A stretch of 64,000 nt of DNA from Bradyrhizobium sp. WBAH42 (GCF_024585265.1 NZ_CP036533.1:1-64000), one strand, 5' to 3'; counted from the first letter of the stretch, positions 1 to 7,454 are shown. Numbers and translations are program-made. Notes: a model not told the origin generated them from the letters alone.

Positions 1-385
1 GGCGTGCGACGCCGCATGAGGCCTTGCCCTGTTTCAAAAAGCCGGTCTCATCGATGACCAGAACCGCGTCCTCATCGCCGAGCGTTTCCAGCGCGTATTC
101 ACGCACAATATCGCGCAGCGCGTCGGCATCCCACTGCCCCCGACCCAGGATCGCCTGCTGGCGCCACGGGCTGGATCGCCGGCCGCTTCCGCCCGCATCC
201 AACCCGTCTTGCGCGGCTCGTTGCCCAACAGTCCGTCGAGAAACTGTCCCGCCGCGGCCGCGACCCGCTCCTGCGTAAACAGCGGACGGATGCGTTGCTT
301 GGCATCGCGCAACGACGAAGCCCACGGCGTAGCGTATCTTCAACCGACGCGCCACCAATCATCAGATCCCGAATCATGGTCGCCC
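1..385 (-). pseudogene. IS701-like transposase, 5' part, frameshifted
   Basis: Read on the minus strand, this encodes the N-terminal part of a DDE transposase of the IS701 type. The pieces in order are VEDTL, then WASSLRDAKQRIRPLF, a segment reading LDGLLGNEPRKTGWMRAEAA, then WRQQAILGRGQWDADALRDI and VLVIDETGFLKQGKAS. That last piece carries the first catalytic Asp context of the family. The pieces lie in different frames: one base is missing near position 335 and another near 172, so the gene is dead. The rest of the element lies beyond the left edge. The 5' end position is approximate because I could not find a terminal inverted repeat. Confidence 0.72.
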
Positions 386-419
386 ATGGATTCAGAACCT
401 TCAAGACAATGCAACTGTA

Positions 420-593
420 ATGCTAGCAGCATGGGTGCAGGCGGCTTTTGCCGCGAACGCGCCAGCGACCGCTTCGAGCGTGTTGCAGCTCGCAGCTACG
501 GGCTTCGCGGTAATGGCTAATGCTCAAGCTGCGCGCGTGCGCAGTGAGATGGAGCTGGACCGCATCGCCCCGACTAGGGCGCAGGCGAAGTAA
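420..593 (+). CDS. C-terminal fragment of a phage-like protein
   Basis: A 57-residue alanine-rich reading frame starts at ATG 420 and ends at TAA 591-593. It may extend further upstream into the transposon junction. It ends 17 bases before the tail-protein-like gene at 611, with GAGGGA just before that start, so the two look like neighbours in one phage transcript. The sequence is helical and rich in Ala, Val and Gln with no motif I recognise. It is most likely the surviving 3' end of a phage structural gene cut by the transposon on its left. Function unknown. Confidence 0.4.
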   Translation: MLAAWVQAAFAANAPATASSVLQLAATGFAVMANAQAARVRSEMELDRIAPTRAQAK

Positions 594-610
594 CAACAGA
601 GGGACAACAC

Positions 611-1045
611 ATGTCGGTGCTCAAAGTTGATCTGGACGGAAGTAAGCTAGAACAATGGGCGACTGTGTTGTCCACGCGCGGACTTCGGAACTCCATAAGA
701 CGCGCGATTGATAGGTCAGCAACGGCCGCAAGGAAGGCTGCGCTAAAGATCATCGCGCAAGACGCGGGTGTCCCCGTCGCTAGGATCAGGCCGGGCGTTA
801 CTAAGTTGCGGCGGACGACGCAAACGGACCTGAGCGCGAGCTTCACGGCTACGAAGCTTCGCATCGGCATCCTGAACACTTCTGGTGCGAAGGTGGGCGC
901 TGCCGGCCTGGCTGCTTCTACGCATCGCCTGACGGGCGGCGGCTCGTCTTCGCTGAAGATCAAGAGCGCGTTCCTCGTGCATGCCAATGGTGGCACGTTT
1001 GTCGCCTTTAGGAAACCAAGCAGTCGAGAGGCTCATTGCGTTTGA
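611..1045 (+). pseudogene. Phage minor tail protein Z-like, 3' truncated
   Basis: About 133 residues resemble the phage minor tail protein Z (GPZ) family: a basic N-terminal part with RRAIDRSATAARKAALKIIA, then a strand-rich part. GPZ-type proteins act in tail assembly and are usually near 190 residues. The conserved reading breaks off around 1010, where the minus-strand terminase fragment begins, and the last dozen codons are junction sequence. It has a good ribosome site (GAGGGACAACAC before the ATG). The family call is from memory of the pattern and moderately sure; truncation by rearrangement is seen directly. Confidence 0.5.
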
Positions 1046-1844
1046 CTGTGCGGTGATAGGCGTAACGCCGTGCGCCCTTAATGACTTTGACCCGCAGCTC
1101 TTCGGATGCAAGGCCTTCGAAGTAGTCCGCGTCAACGTGACCAGGCAGCCTGATGTAGCCTGGTCCGATCTCTTGCAGCGCCAGCGCTTTTTGCACCGCG
1201 AGCTTGCCTGCGTCAGACCCCACGATGAGCAAGCGCATTTGGCCCTTGAGTCGCCCACCTTGGGCGAGCGGCAGCCGGTCGAAACCTTCCTTGCCCTTCA
1301 CGGCGTAAGCGGAACGCGCCTTTTTGCGTTGTGCCAGCACGAATTTGATGACTTGATCGGCATTGAAGCCGGAGTCGATGGCCTGTATCTGAACGGGCAA
1401 CGTGCGCCCGTCTGTCGTTTTGAACGTAGACCCCATCGCTTCGTCAAGGTGACGCCAGACTGCATCGCGGCTTGTATCGCCCATCAACTTGAGAACGCTG
1501 AACGTCTGATCGCTGTGCACTCCGAGAAAGGTGACCTCAAGCCGGTCAGCCTGAACGTCGACACCCGCAGAGATGAAGAGCAGGTTCGCCGCATAGGGCG
1601 GCCCGATCTTCTCGGCGCGCTGTTGCAGTTCGGAAGATGACAGCTCGACTTCGGTGCCCGCGTCGTACACTTGCGCGAGCGTCGTGTTGTAGAAGGCCTG
1701 CTTCTGCTCTGGCGTCGCGGCGGCCTCGTACTGGTGGGCGACCGAGGCCATGGTGCTGAAAAGCGAGGTCAGGTCGGTGAGGTGATAGGAGCGAATCCCC
1801 TTCTCGCCTACCGCCGTAGCTTGCCACGTGCCGCCTTCGATCAT
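1008..1844 (-). pseudogene. Phage terminase large subunit (GpA type), internal fragment, inverted
   Basis: This 278-residue frame matches the C-terminal nuclease half of GpA-type terminase large subunits, which cut and package phage DNA. Visible blocks are GGTWQATA, SAGVDVQADRLEVTFLG (nuclease-domain start with its acidic residues) and IDSGFNADQVIKF. It also has the family's KGARRYAYHRT region near the end. The N-terminal ATPase part (Walker A and B) is absent and the extreme C-terminus is cut. Both flanks carry phage genes on the plus strand, so this block of about 835 bp has been flipped relative to its neighbours, or was joined from another place. GpA proteins are usually 600-700 residues. 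Confidence 0.75.
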
Positions 1845-1869
1845 TGATCGGCGAGCACGTTCACCGTGA

Positions 1870-2073
1870 ACAACGCCGCAAGAGCCGCGAGCGGCTGCCG
1901 ATCAAGGCGTTTACGCAGAGCACCCAGGCACAGCCGTGGGTCAAGAGGGCGCAGCGGCTCGCACAGCGTGGGAAAAGGAAGCCAACAAGCAAATCGCTGA
2001 GCGCCTGCCGCAGGAAATCCAAAAGCAACTACTGGTCGAAGGCCTGCCGTACACGCCGCCAGACAACGATTGA
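1870..2073 (+). CDS. Possible phage-gene 3' remnant
   Basis: An open frame without a convincing start ends at TGA 2071-2073. It encodes a 67-residue segment rich in Ala, Glu and Gln that ends in LVEGLPYTPPDND. It lies between the inverted terminase fragment and a well-formed small gene at 2085, whose ribosome site (GACGGGAC) lies just after this stop. The spacing suggests these two were adjacent genes in a phage operon and that the start of this one was lost at the rearrangement boundary at 1844. No function can be assigned. Confidence 0.3.
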   Translation, partial: TTPQEPRAAADQGVYAEHPGTAVGQEGAAARTAWEKEANKQIAERLPQEIQKQLLVEGLPYTPPDND

Positions 2074-2084
2074 GACGGGACACA

Positions 2085-2243
2085 ATGACCGACCACACAT
2101 GGGGCAACATCCAAGCGGTCGCGGCCTGGCACGACGAGCGTGCCTCGTCAGCCTATCGTAAGCGGGCCTTTTCGGTATCGCGTAGACACGCATATATCGC
2201 GGCCAAGCTCCGACGAACCCACAAAATGCCAAGCGAGTTCTGA
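2085..2243 (+). CDS. Small basic protein, 52 aa, phage region
   Basis: A short frame begins at ATG 2085 after GACGGGACACA and ends at TGA 2241-2243. The product starts MTDHTWGNIQAVAAWHDERA and continues with a basic, aromatic segment with several Arg and Lys pairs. The sequence is protein-like (mixed hydrophobic and charged residues, no low complexity), and it sits 11 bases after the preceding stop, as genes in phage operons do. I do not recognise a family. Confidence 0.4.
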   Translation: MTDHTWGNIQAVAAWHDERASSAYRKRAFSVSRRHAYIAAKLRRTHKMPSEF

Positions 2244-2660
2244 CTAGAACAGCCCGCACTAGGACGGCCGCACACGCCTTCGCGGTCGGACATGCCGCTT
2301 GATGGGCCGTGCGCCACCCGGAGTGCGGGCGCAGCGCGCGGCGCCTTGGTGCGTCTTGGCAGGCTCCGCAAGGGCGCCGCGCGCATCTATCCCACGCGGC
2401 AGGCCGAGCAGCTTAGCTCTCGCGACTGCGCGCGTCAGCATCGCCCGTGCGGCACAAGGAGCGCGCGTGGACTACGTCACCGACGCAGCCGGGCGCACAC
2501 AACCGCACGGGCGATCACAAGCAGTACCCACGCGGAAGCCCGTGAGGCCGTGGCAAGCGCCCGCGCTTGGGTCCTATCCCGGCCCTCGGAAGGGCCGAGC
2601 GGTCCGCTGCCGCAGTTTTTCGATTGAAGCGAGCCTACTTTTTGATAGCAGAGAACCATC
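2244..2660. other. No clear gene: 417 bases
   Basis: Overlapping open frames on both strands are all Arg/Pro/Ala-rich and look like artefacts of GC-rich DNA. The only local structure I see is CGGCCCTCGGAAGGGCCG near 2579-2597, a short hairpin. Probably decayed phage sequence. Confidence 0.35.
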
Positions 2661-3098
2661 ATGGGCAGGCCGAGAGGCACAATCCGCAAAATCGCCGACG
2701 AAACGGGCCTTGATCAATCGACCGTACGCCGCGCGCTCGCGGCTTCCAACTTAACCGAACGCGACTGCGAGGCCGATTTCTCAAAAGCCATCGAGAACGT
2801 CGCTGCAATTGCAGACACCGACCGCATAATCGGCCACGCGGCCAACGGCAGAGGCGAAGGTGGGGGTAACAGCTCGGATTACGCAGCGGCTCGCGGAGTC
2901 TGAGAGGCACCGCGCTGAGTAGCTTCGCCTTCAGAACGAAAAGCTCGCCGGAAGTCTGATCGACCGACAGGCGGTCACCGATACGGGCATTCGCATCTTA
3001 GCCGAAGCGCGCACCGCATTGCTATCGCTCGGACTCAGAGTGGCAGATCGCCTCGTGGGTAAGACAGACGTGCGCGAGATCGCACGGCTGACGCCGCT
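2661..3098 (+). pseudogene. Terminase small subunit-like, frameshifted and truncated
   Basis: The start (MGRPRGTIRKIADETGLDQS) is a helix-turn-helix of the kind found in phage terminase small subunits, which bind the phage DNA end and hand it to the large subunit. The frame then shifts near 2860 and meets a stop near 2917. The family sequence resumes in another frame as LQNEKLAGSLIDRQAV, then ILAEARTALLSLGLRVADRL and VGKTDVREIARL. At about 3098 the reading runs directly into tape-measure sequence, so the 3' end has been lost by a deletion that joined two phage genes. Confidence 0.65.
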
Positions 3099-3950
3099 CG
3101 CCGATGCCGGTGCAAAGCTGGCAGGGTTTGCCGCTGGTCTGTCGGACGCTCAGAAACAGGCGCTCAGCGTCTCAGCGGGGCTCGCCTCGCTGTCCGGCTT
3201 AGCGGCTGCCGGTGCCACCATCGCCTCTGTCATATCGAGCTTCACGGGCCTAGCGGCGAGCGCCAATGTGGCGTCTGCGGCCTTGACCCGGATGGCAGGC
3301 GGCAGCGCGCTCGGAACGGCCACCAGCGCAGCGGGAGGCATGGCTGCGGGCGCGGCAGGCTCGCGAGCGGCATCTATCCTGGGTGGCGCTTCCAAGGGCC
3401 TCGGATGGCTGTCCCTCGGTGCGTTGTTCGGCCCTACGCTTTGGGATGAGATCGGCAAAGAGGCGGCGGGAACTGACGACGCAAAAGGCGGGGGGCTGCA
3501 AACTATCGGCGAAACCTGGCACGATTGCGGGCGACGCGTGGCAGCGAGTACGAGGATTTGGTTGGTGATGAATCCAGCCCGTTTGATCGCTATCAGCCCG
3601 CCAACCCCTGGAAGCGTCGGCGCGGTGCGACTAGCGAATACCTTCGCCAGCTTGGCGCGTCGGAGGATATGGATGGCAGCCGGTTCGGTTGGCAGGACTC
3701 AATTCGCGCAGTCGCTCAGTCGTCGGGCTTCAAGGACGTTGCCGTCACTGGCACCGTGACCGGCGAAGCCGAGCTGCACAACAATATTCAAATCGAGGTC
3801 AAGCCGTCCACCTACTTCGAGTCGCTGGTCACGCGGATGGAGGCGGTAGCCAACATGCATTTGAACGGTCAGCTCGGGGCCGGTCTTCAAGGGCCGGGTG
3901 ACAATTCGGTCAAGCCGATGCAAGGCCCGCCGACAGGAGCGCAGGAATGA
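3099..3950 (+). pseudogene. Tail tape-measure protein, C-terminal remnant
   Basis: After the small-terminase piece the frame becomes a long Ala/Gly/Ser-rich hydrophobic segment (residues from ADAGAKLAGFAAGLSDAQKQ through LGALFGPTLWDEIG). This is the pattern of tape-measure proteins, which set tail length and span the membrane during injection. Near 3520 the reading changes frame and continues as SEYEDLVGDESSPFDRYQPA to the end at TGA 3948-3950, so at least one frameshift is present. The last part, with VAVTGTVTGEAEL, is typical of tape-measure C-termini. The next gene starts inside its stop codon. Confidence 0.6.
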
Positions 3951-4372
3951 CGTGGTTATTTCCAGAGGCAAACGATTGGCGAGCGGGCATGCAGGAAGTA
4001 TCTGCCGCAATCGACGACACGATGGGCGAAACCGTGGTTGTAACTCCGGTGCGGTCGGGCGGTGTGAACTTCCCCACCATCCCCGAGCCCGAGCGGTCAA
4101 TCAGCACAACGGCGGTTTTCATGGCGAAGCCAGAAACGGTGGTGATGGAGGACAACATAGTACATGCGCGCGGCCATGCATTGAGCCCGCTCATCTCGAC
4201 AAGCGTTCCCGTGTTTAGCTTCGATCACAAGTCGCTGCCGTGGCCGCTCAAGCAGGGTTACCGGATCAAGCTTTGTCGCACCGGCGCAGTCTATGAGGTA
4301 ACAGACCCCAAGTACGACAGCGTCGCGCGAATCGAAGCTAAGGTCGTGCAACTCGGCAGGGACGCAACATAA
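3947..4372 (+). CDS. Conserved-looking phage protein, 141 aa
   Basis: The start ATG overlaps the stop of the tape-measure remnant (ATGA), and its own stop overlaps the next start (TAATG), so translation was probably coupled along a phage tail operon. The product starts MTWLFPEANDWRAGMQ and is intact, with no repeats, membrane segment or catalytic motif that I can name. The position directly after the tape measure suggests a tail-tip or distal-tail role, but this is inference from gene order only. Confidence 0.55.
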   Translation: MTWLFPEANDWRAGMQEVSAAIDDTMGETVVVTPVRSGGVNFPTIPEPERSISTTAVFMAKPETVVMEDNIVHARGHALSPLISTSVPVFSFDHKSLPWPLKQGYRIKLCRTGAVYEVTDPKYDSVARIEAKVVQLGRDAT

Positions 4373-4650
4373 TGGGAGTAGTCAAACTTCAGTTCGCGCC
4401 GCGCACTGCGGCCGTCGAGACTGATACGCCAGATGTCCTGGCCCATGCGCTCGCGAAGCTCAGACAGTGCGGGGGCGATGCAATCAACGTTCTGCGCTTG
4501 ACGGATGAGCTGCCTGAAGTCGTGTTGCCGTTCCTTGCGTGGGCGGCTTCACGTCGGCAGGACATTCCGGCTCGCGCCATTCGAGTCGTGATGAAATGCT
4601 GCGGCGAGCCGATGCTTGAGAGAGCGCTTGGCCTTCAGAGGTTGCGGTAA
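4372..4650 (+). CDS. Small phage protein, 92 aa
   Basis: This frame overlaps the previous stop by one base (TAATG) and closes the phage tail cluster. The product is a soluble mixed alpha-helical protein with LAKLRQCGGDAINVLRLTDE near residue 27. No family was recognised. Given the coupled start it belongs to the same former phage operon. It has no visible frameshift, unlike its upstream neighbours. Confidence 0.5.
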   Translation: MGVVKLQFAPRTAAVETDTPDVLAHALAKLRQCGGDAINVLRLTDELPEVVLPFLAWAASRRQDIPARAIRVVMKCCGEPMLERALGLQRLR

Positions 4651-4792
4651 CTGAAGCAGAGATATGGGGAGATCAGCCTGCCGTTCGCGGCGCGAGCGAC
4701 TTAACGCCACTCAGCCTATCAGACTGTAGAACGATCAGAGCGGTCTCCACGCGAGTTTCATGACCACCAATCCTGGTAGGTCACTTTGGATA

Positions 4793-4844
4793 GCTTTCCC
4801 GCTAGTATGATTGCATCCCGTGGCAACGGGCCTAACGGGAAAGC
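4793..4844. repeat. Nested hairpin, 13-bp outer stem
   Basis: GCTTTCCCGCTAG (4793-4805) pairs with CTAACGGGAAAGC (4832-4844) with one mismatch, and CCCGT-GGCA-ACGGG forms an inner hairpin. No T-run follows, so it is not a plain terminator. It lies in a gene-free stretch before the structured repeats. The remainder of 4651-5174 contains no supported gene. Confidence 0.5.
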
Positions 4845-4957
4845 CGGACGGTTTAGCCTTTTGATACCCAGGCTGGCCACCGAAGTTATCAGCACGCGAT
4901 AGTGACCGTGCTTTCCTTTGCTCTCCAGAGGGAGGCTCACGTCGCTTCTGACTTCCC

Positions 4958-5044
4958 GGGAAGTGCGGATGCGGCAGGGACAGCGCCTTTATCTAAGGCC
5001 CCCCGGTCGATAAGGACGCCGAGTCGCATCCACGCTGCTTTCCC
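4958..5044. repeat. Structured repeat, copy 1
   Basis: First copy of a recurring element of this shape: variable outer stem, box GGYAGGGACAGCGC, inner hairpin, box GCGCCGAGTC, outer stem. Here the outer arms pair GGATGC with GCATCC and GGGAA with TTTCCC, and the inner stem pairs CTTTATC with GATAAGG. It begins inside a perfect 14-bp palindrome, ACTTCCCGGGAAGT (4951-4964). Confidence 0.55.
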
Positions 5045-5174
5045 AACGCCATCAATTTATCAACGGGCGCAGTCCCCTCACCCCGACAGGCGGAGGGTCA
5101 AAACGTTGTTAGTTCGTAAGGAATGTCACCTTACAGAAATCCGGCAAAATCAGTGCCTTAGAGCGGTTTTGGCG

Positions 5175-5288
5175 TTGACAGAAACGGCGGTTGTGCATTG
5201 TATGCTTGCGCAATCGATAGTTTGCGTGGGGCCTGATAACCCCGGTAGAGGCGCCCAAAAGCGCCGAACTTCGAACGGCGCTTTTTTT
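5175..5288 (+). ncRNA. Candidate small RNA with its own promoter and terminator
   Basis: A sigma-70-like promoter is visible: TTGACA at 5175-5180, a 17-base spacer, TTGTAT at 5198-5203. About 50 bases later comes a strong terminator (5260-5288). Between them lies GGGG-CCTGATAA-CCCC, a small hairpin, and GGCGCCCAAAAGCGCC, a second one. No open frame with a ribosome site fits inside. A short transcript of roughly 75 nt is therefore plausible. It could equally be the leader of the gene pair at 5463 with an attenuator. Confidence 0.4.
5260..5288 (+). terminator. Rho-independent terminator
   Basis: AGCGCCG (5260-5266) pairs with CGGCGCT (5276-5282) over a 9-base loop, followed at once by a run of seven T in all (5282-5288). 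Confidence 0.75.
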
Positions 5289-5371
5289 GTGTCCCAATTT
5301 CCGTTCGACGTTCCGCTATGGCGGGAGGGCCCCGAAATAAGGCTGGAAACAGCACGAATAAGCGCGCCTGT

Positions 5372-5455
5372 CCTCTACAGGTTATCAGCCTCCCGCCGCC
5401 AGTGGAGAGGCTTCCATCAGTCTCTCTGTGGCGTTCACTGATAAGCCTGTAGGGG
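5372..5455 (+). promoter_or_regulatory. Leader hairpin that covers the ribosome site of the 5463 gene
   Basis: CCTCTACAGGTTATCAG (5372-5388) can pair with CTGATAAGCCTGTAGGGG (5438-5455), about 16 pairs with one bulge. The right arm includes the Shine-Dalgarno bases (AGGGG) placed 7 bases before ATG 5463. The 49-base loop has a second stem (CGCCAGTGGAGAG with CTCTCTGTGGCG). As drawn it would hide the ribosome site. Which signal would open it is unknown. Confidence 0.45.
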
Positions 5456-5462
5456 AACTAAA

Positions 5463-5585
5463 ATGGAAGTCATCCGCAACGTCTCGAACTCGAAGACCCT
5501 CGACACCGAAGTCGATACAGCCATCGTCACACGCATCAGCCTTGAGCGCGACTCAGATGGCGCTTGGCGTGAGACTCCCGCCTGA
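5463..5585 (+). CDS. Small protein, 40 aa, first gene of a two-gene operon
   Basis: A 40-residue frame begins at ATG 5463 after AGGGGAACTAAA and ends at TGA 5583-5585, whose last base is the first base of the next start. The product starts MEVIRNVSNSKTLDTEVDTA and continues with a charged C-terminus rich in Arg, Glu and Asp. There is no membrane segment or Cys. The strong ribosome site, overlapping start-stop and shared terminator at 5790 argue that it is really translated. No family was recognised. It lies between structured repeats in the mobile region. Confidence 0.5.
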   Translation: MEVIRNVSNSKTLDTEVDTAIVTRISLERDSDGAWRETPA

Positions 5586-5767
5586 TGCACAAACCGAACG
5601 GCAAGCTCTATCTGATCGAAGAGACGCGGGAGCCGGGAGGTCGTGAAGTCGTAACGCCTATCAGCCGTAAGCGTGCAATAGATTGGCTGAGCGCCAATCA
5701 GGCCCGTCGTCGTGGTGCGGCTGCCGCTGATCGTAAGTGGGCCGAACACATTTTGTCTGCGGCCTGA
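5585..5767 (+). CDS. Small basic protein, 60 aa, second gene of the operon
   Basis: This frame starts at ATG 5585, overlapping the stop of the 40-residue gene by one base (TGATG), so translation is probably coupled. The product starts MHKPNGKLYLIEETREPGGR, continues with a basic helix containing ISRKRAIDWLSANQARRRG, and is predicted soluble. A terminator follows 22 bases after the stop. The basic helix could bind nucleic acid, but that is only a composition argument. Confidence 0.55.
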   Translation: MHKPNGKLYLIEETREPGGREVVTPISRKRAIDWLSANQARRRGAAAADRKWAEHILSAA

Positions 5768-5789
5768 ACGCCTTTATCGTCTCGACGGC

Positions 5790-5818
5790 AAGCGGCCCCG
5801 TGGGCCGCTTTTCGTTTT
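5790..5818 (+). terminator. Rho-independent terminator
   Basis: AAGCGGCCC (5790-5798) pairs perfectly with GGGCCGCTT (5802-5810) over a 3-base loop, followed by TTCGTTTTG. It closes the two-gene operon 5463-5767. Confidence 0.75.
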
Positions 5819-5838
5819 GTGAGTGAGCACGCAGCCTC

Positions 5839-5950
5839 GTCAGCTTTCGGTAAGCTAGCCCCAATAATTGGTTGTTGGGTTTAGCGGGGGTGGCGCGGAC
5901 ATTGCTGTGGTTTCCAGAGCAGTGGGGTGGAGTGTCACCTTCCGCTAAAC
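5839..5950. repeat. Structured repeat, copy 2 (divergent)
   Basis: The two-hairpin shape is kept: GTCAGCTT with AAGCTAGC (5839-5859) and GTTTAGCGG (5879-5887) with CCGCTAAAC (5942-5950), a perfect 9-bp outer stem. The internal box is degenerate. Just after it, 5958-5975 repeats 18 bases of copy 1 (AGTGCGGATGCGGCAGGG) as a partial further copy. Confidence 0.5.
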
Positions 5951-6092
5951 TCACCAGCAGTGCGGATGCGGCAGGGGCCGCCTTCAACTCACCCCCCCTG
6001 GTCGGTCGGCACCGTGTCGCGCCCATTGCCTCTAAATCACGGGCCATTCCCGGCTCTGTAAGTTACGCTCGTTCTGCGAGCGATGACCTCCC

Positions 6093-6210
6093 GGTCAGCT
6101 TCTTCCGCTGCTTTGAGGCTGGCCGTGTGGGGTTAGCGGCGCGTGGCAGGGACAGCGCTTCCTCTGTGTATGCGTGGGGGACAAGCGCCGAGTCAGGTGG
6201 CCGCTAGCTT
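6093..6210. repeat. Structured repeat, copy 3
   Basis: Hairpin I pairs GGTCAGCTTC with GAGGCTGGCC (6093-6124). Hairpin II pairs GGTTAGCGGC (6131-6140) with GCCGCTAGCT, holds the boxes GGCAGGGACAGCGC and GCGCCGAGTC, and has an inner stem GCGCTT with AAGCGC. Confidence 0.6.
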
Positions 6211-6218
6211 CAAAGGGT

Positions 6219-6285
6219 AGTGCGGGCGGGGTAGGGACAGCGTCTGATCGAACGCAACCGAACAGCGCCGAGCCTCGCCCGCACT
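6219..6285. repeat. Structured repeat, copy 4 (hairpin II only)
   Basis: A perfect 10-bp outer stem, AGTGCGGGCG (6219-6228) with CGCCCGCACT (6276-6285), encloses TAGGGACAGCG and CAGCGCCGAGC. The outer stem sequence differs fully from the stem of copy 3 that it abuts, while the boxes are kept. Confidence 0.6.
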
Positions 6286-6311
6286 GCCTGCGATCTGGCA
6301 CTCATAATTCC

Positions 6312-6596
6312 TCACGGACACTCAGGGAGGGAGAGGAGGTTGTTCGGCTGAATTCCGTCCACTGTTGTCTTGATGTACTTGTGTAGGCCGTCAGTGGCGA
6401 CGATGACTTCGACAGTGACGCCTGATTCTTCGACGTAGTACTCCCACTCGCGGCTTTCGAGGTCTCGGATAGTTTTCTTAACGGATAGCCTCCATCGCGT
6501 TCCGTCTAAATTTACCCCGCCGACATATTTGATCCTCTCATGTGCGTTTCGCCTGTCAGTCTTGTTTATGCAACAAATGCGCACGCGTTTGGGCAT
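6312..6596 (-). CDS. DUF3892 family protein, paralogue 1
   Basis: A 94-residue protein with the DUF3892 pattern: a short basic N-terminus (MPKRVRICCINKTDR), a YVGGVN core and the C-terminal signature DGIQPNNLLSLPECP. The family is small, found in bacteria and mobile DNA, and has no known biochemical role. I chose the start at 6596 (GGGAG nine bases upstream) over 6620 because it gives the same length as paralogue 2. The two proteins share most of their C-terminal half. A structured repeat lies about 120 bases upstream, at the same distance as in paralogue 2, so gene and leader were duplicated together. Confidence 0.7.
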   Translation of the reverse strand: MPKRVRICCINKTDRRNAHERIKYVGGVNLDGTRWRLSVKKTIRDLESREWEYYVEESGVTVEVIVATDGLHKYIKTTVDGIQPNNLLSLPECP

Positions 6597-6713
6597 CCTG
6601 GGTGTCTCCCGTTTCGGCAAGCTGCCGGATCAGATTAGAGAGTGCCTGACGACGTGGGGCCGACCGATTCTGGTAGTTGTGCCGCGCGACTGTTTCCGGT
6701 GGATGATCCCACC

Positions 6714-6818
6714 GTCAGCTTCTGTCGCTTGAGGCTGGCCATGTTGAAGTTGGCGGGGCGTGGTAGGGACAGCGCTCTAACTCCAGCTAGGGCGCCGAGT
6801 CACGTTGCCGCTAACTTC
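6714..6818. repeat. Structured repeat, copy 5
   Basis: Hairpin I pairs GTCAGCTTC with GAGGCTGGC (6714-6739). Hairpin II pairs GAAGTTGGCGG (6746-6756) with CCGCTAACTTC (6808-6818), one G-T wobble. The boxes are GGTAGGGACAGCGC and GGCGCCGAGTC. Similarity to copy 6 extends left to about 6661, including GTAGTTGTGCC. Confidence 0.65.
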
Positions 6819-6831
6819 ACCATAGGTCCAA

Positions 6832-7146
6832 ATGGACGGGGATCATCAGCGTGACAAACCTTCGCCCGCAGAGCTGAGACGTTCGGAGCGGATATCACGC
6901 GCCGATCAGATCGCGCCCCGGGGCCTCACAAAGGCCAACGCAGCCGCCTACTGCGGCTGCTCCGAGGACGCGTTCGACACATGGGTCAAGAAGGGCTTGG
7001 TGCCGGGGGCCATCCCCGGCACTCAACGTTGGGATCGCAAAGCGATTGACTGGTATCTCGACCGGGCGTCTGGTCTACCTACCGGGGAGGCCGCATCGAG
7101 CGATCCCCTGGCAGAGTGGCGGACTTCTAGACGTGCAGGCCGGTGA
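6832..7146 (+). CDS. AlpA/excisionase-like DNA-binding protein
   Basis: A 104-residue protein with a central winged helix-turn-helix of the MerR/AlpA kind: GLTKANAAAYCGCSEDAFDT, WVKKGLVPGAIPG, then TQRWDRKAIDWYLDRASGLP. Such proteins help mobile-element integrases excise or regulate element genes. The N-terminal 30 residues are charged and disordered-looking. The start at 6832 lies only 14 bases after repeat copy 5 and lacks a clear ribosome site; a GTG at 6851 is another option. There is no integrase beside it now; the nearest is the broken one at 9077. Confidence 0.65.
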   Translation: MDGDHQRDKPSPAELRRSERISRADQIAPRGLTKANAAAYCGCSEDAFDTWVKKGLVPGAIPGTQRWDRKAIDWYLDRASGLPTGEAASSDPLAEWRTSRRAGR

Positions 7147-7169
7147 GCGCGATCTGGGGTCGATAACCA

Positions 7170-7454
7170 TCACGGACACTCAGGGAGCGAGAGGAGATTG
7201 TTCGGCTGAATTCCGTCCGCTGTTGTCTTGATGTACTTGTGCCCTTCGTGTTTGGCCACGATCAAACTAGCCGTGAGCCCGTCTTCCTGGATATAGAATT
7301 CCCACGCGCCGCTTTCGATGTCTCTGATCGTCTGAACGACAGATTGCTTCCACTGACTTCCGTTCGAATATACCCCGCCGATGCTGCTGATTCTCTCGTG
7401 TGGAGTCGTCCTGTCGGTCTTACTGATGCAACGAACGCGTGCGAGTCTGGCCAC
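7170..7454 (-). CDS. DUF3892 family protein, paralogue 2
   Basis: A 94-residue DUF3892 protein (starts MARLARVRCISKTDRTTPHE; ends DGIQPNNLLSLPECP, the family end signature). It is the paralogue of the gene at 6312-6596, with the same length, and the two are almost the same over the last 20 residues and clearly diverged in the middle. Repeat copy 6 lies about 120 bases upstream. The role is unknown. It could be the protein partner of the structured repeats, but I have only the shared neighbourhood as evidence. Confidence 0.7.
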   Translation of the reverse strand: MARLARVRCISKTDRTTPHERISSIGGVYSNGSQWKQSVVQTIRDIESGAWEFYIQEDGLTASLIVAKHEGHKYIKTTADGIQPNNLLSLPECP

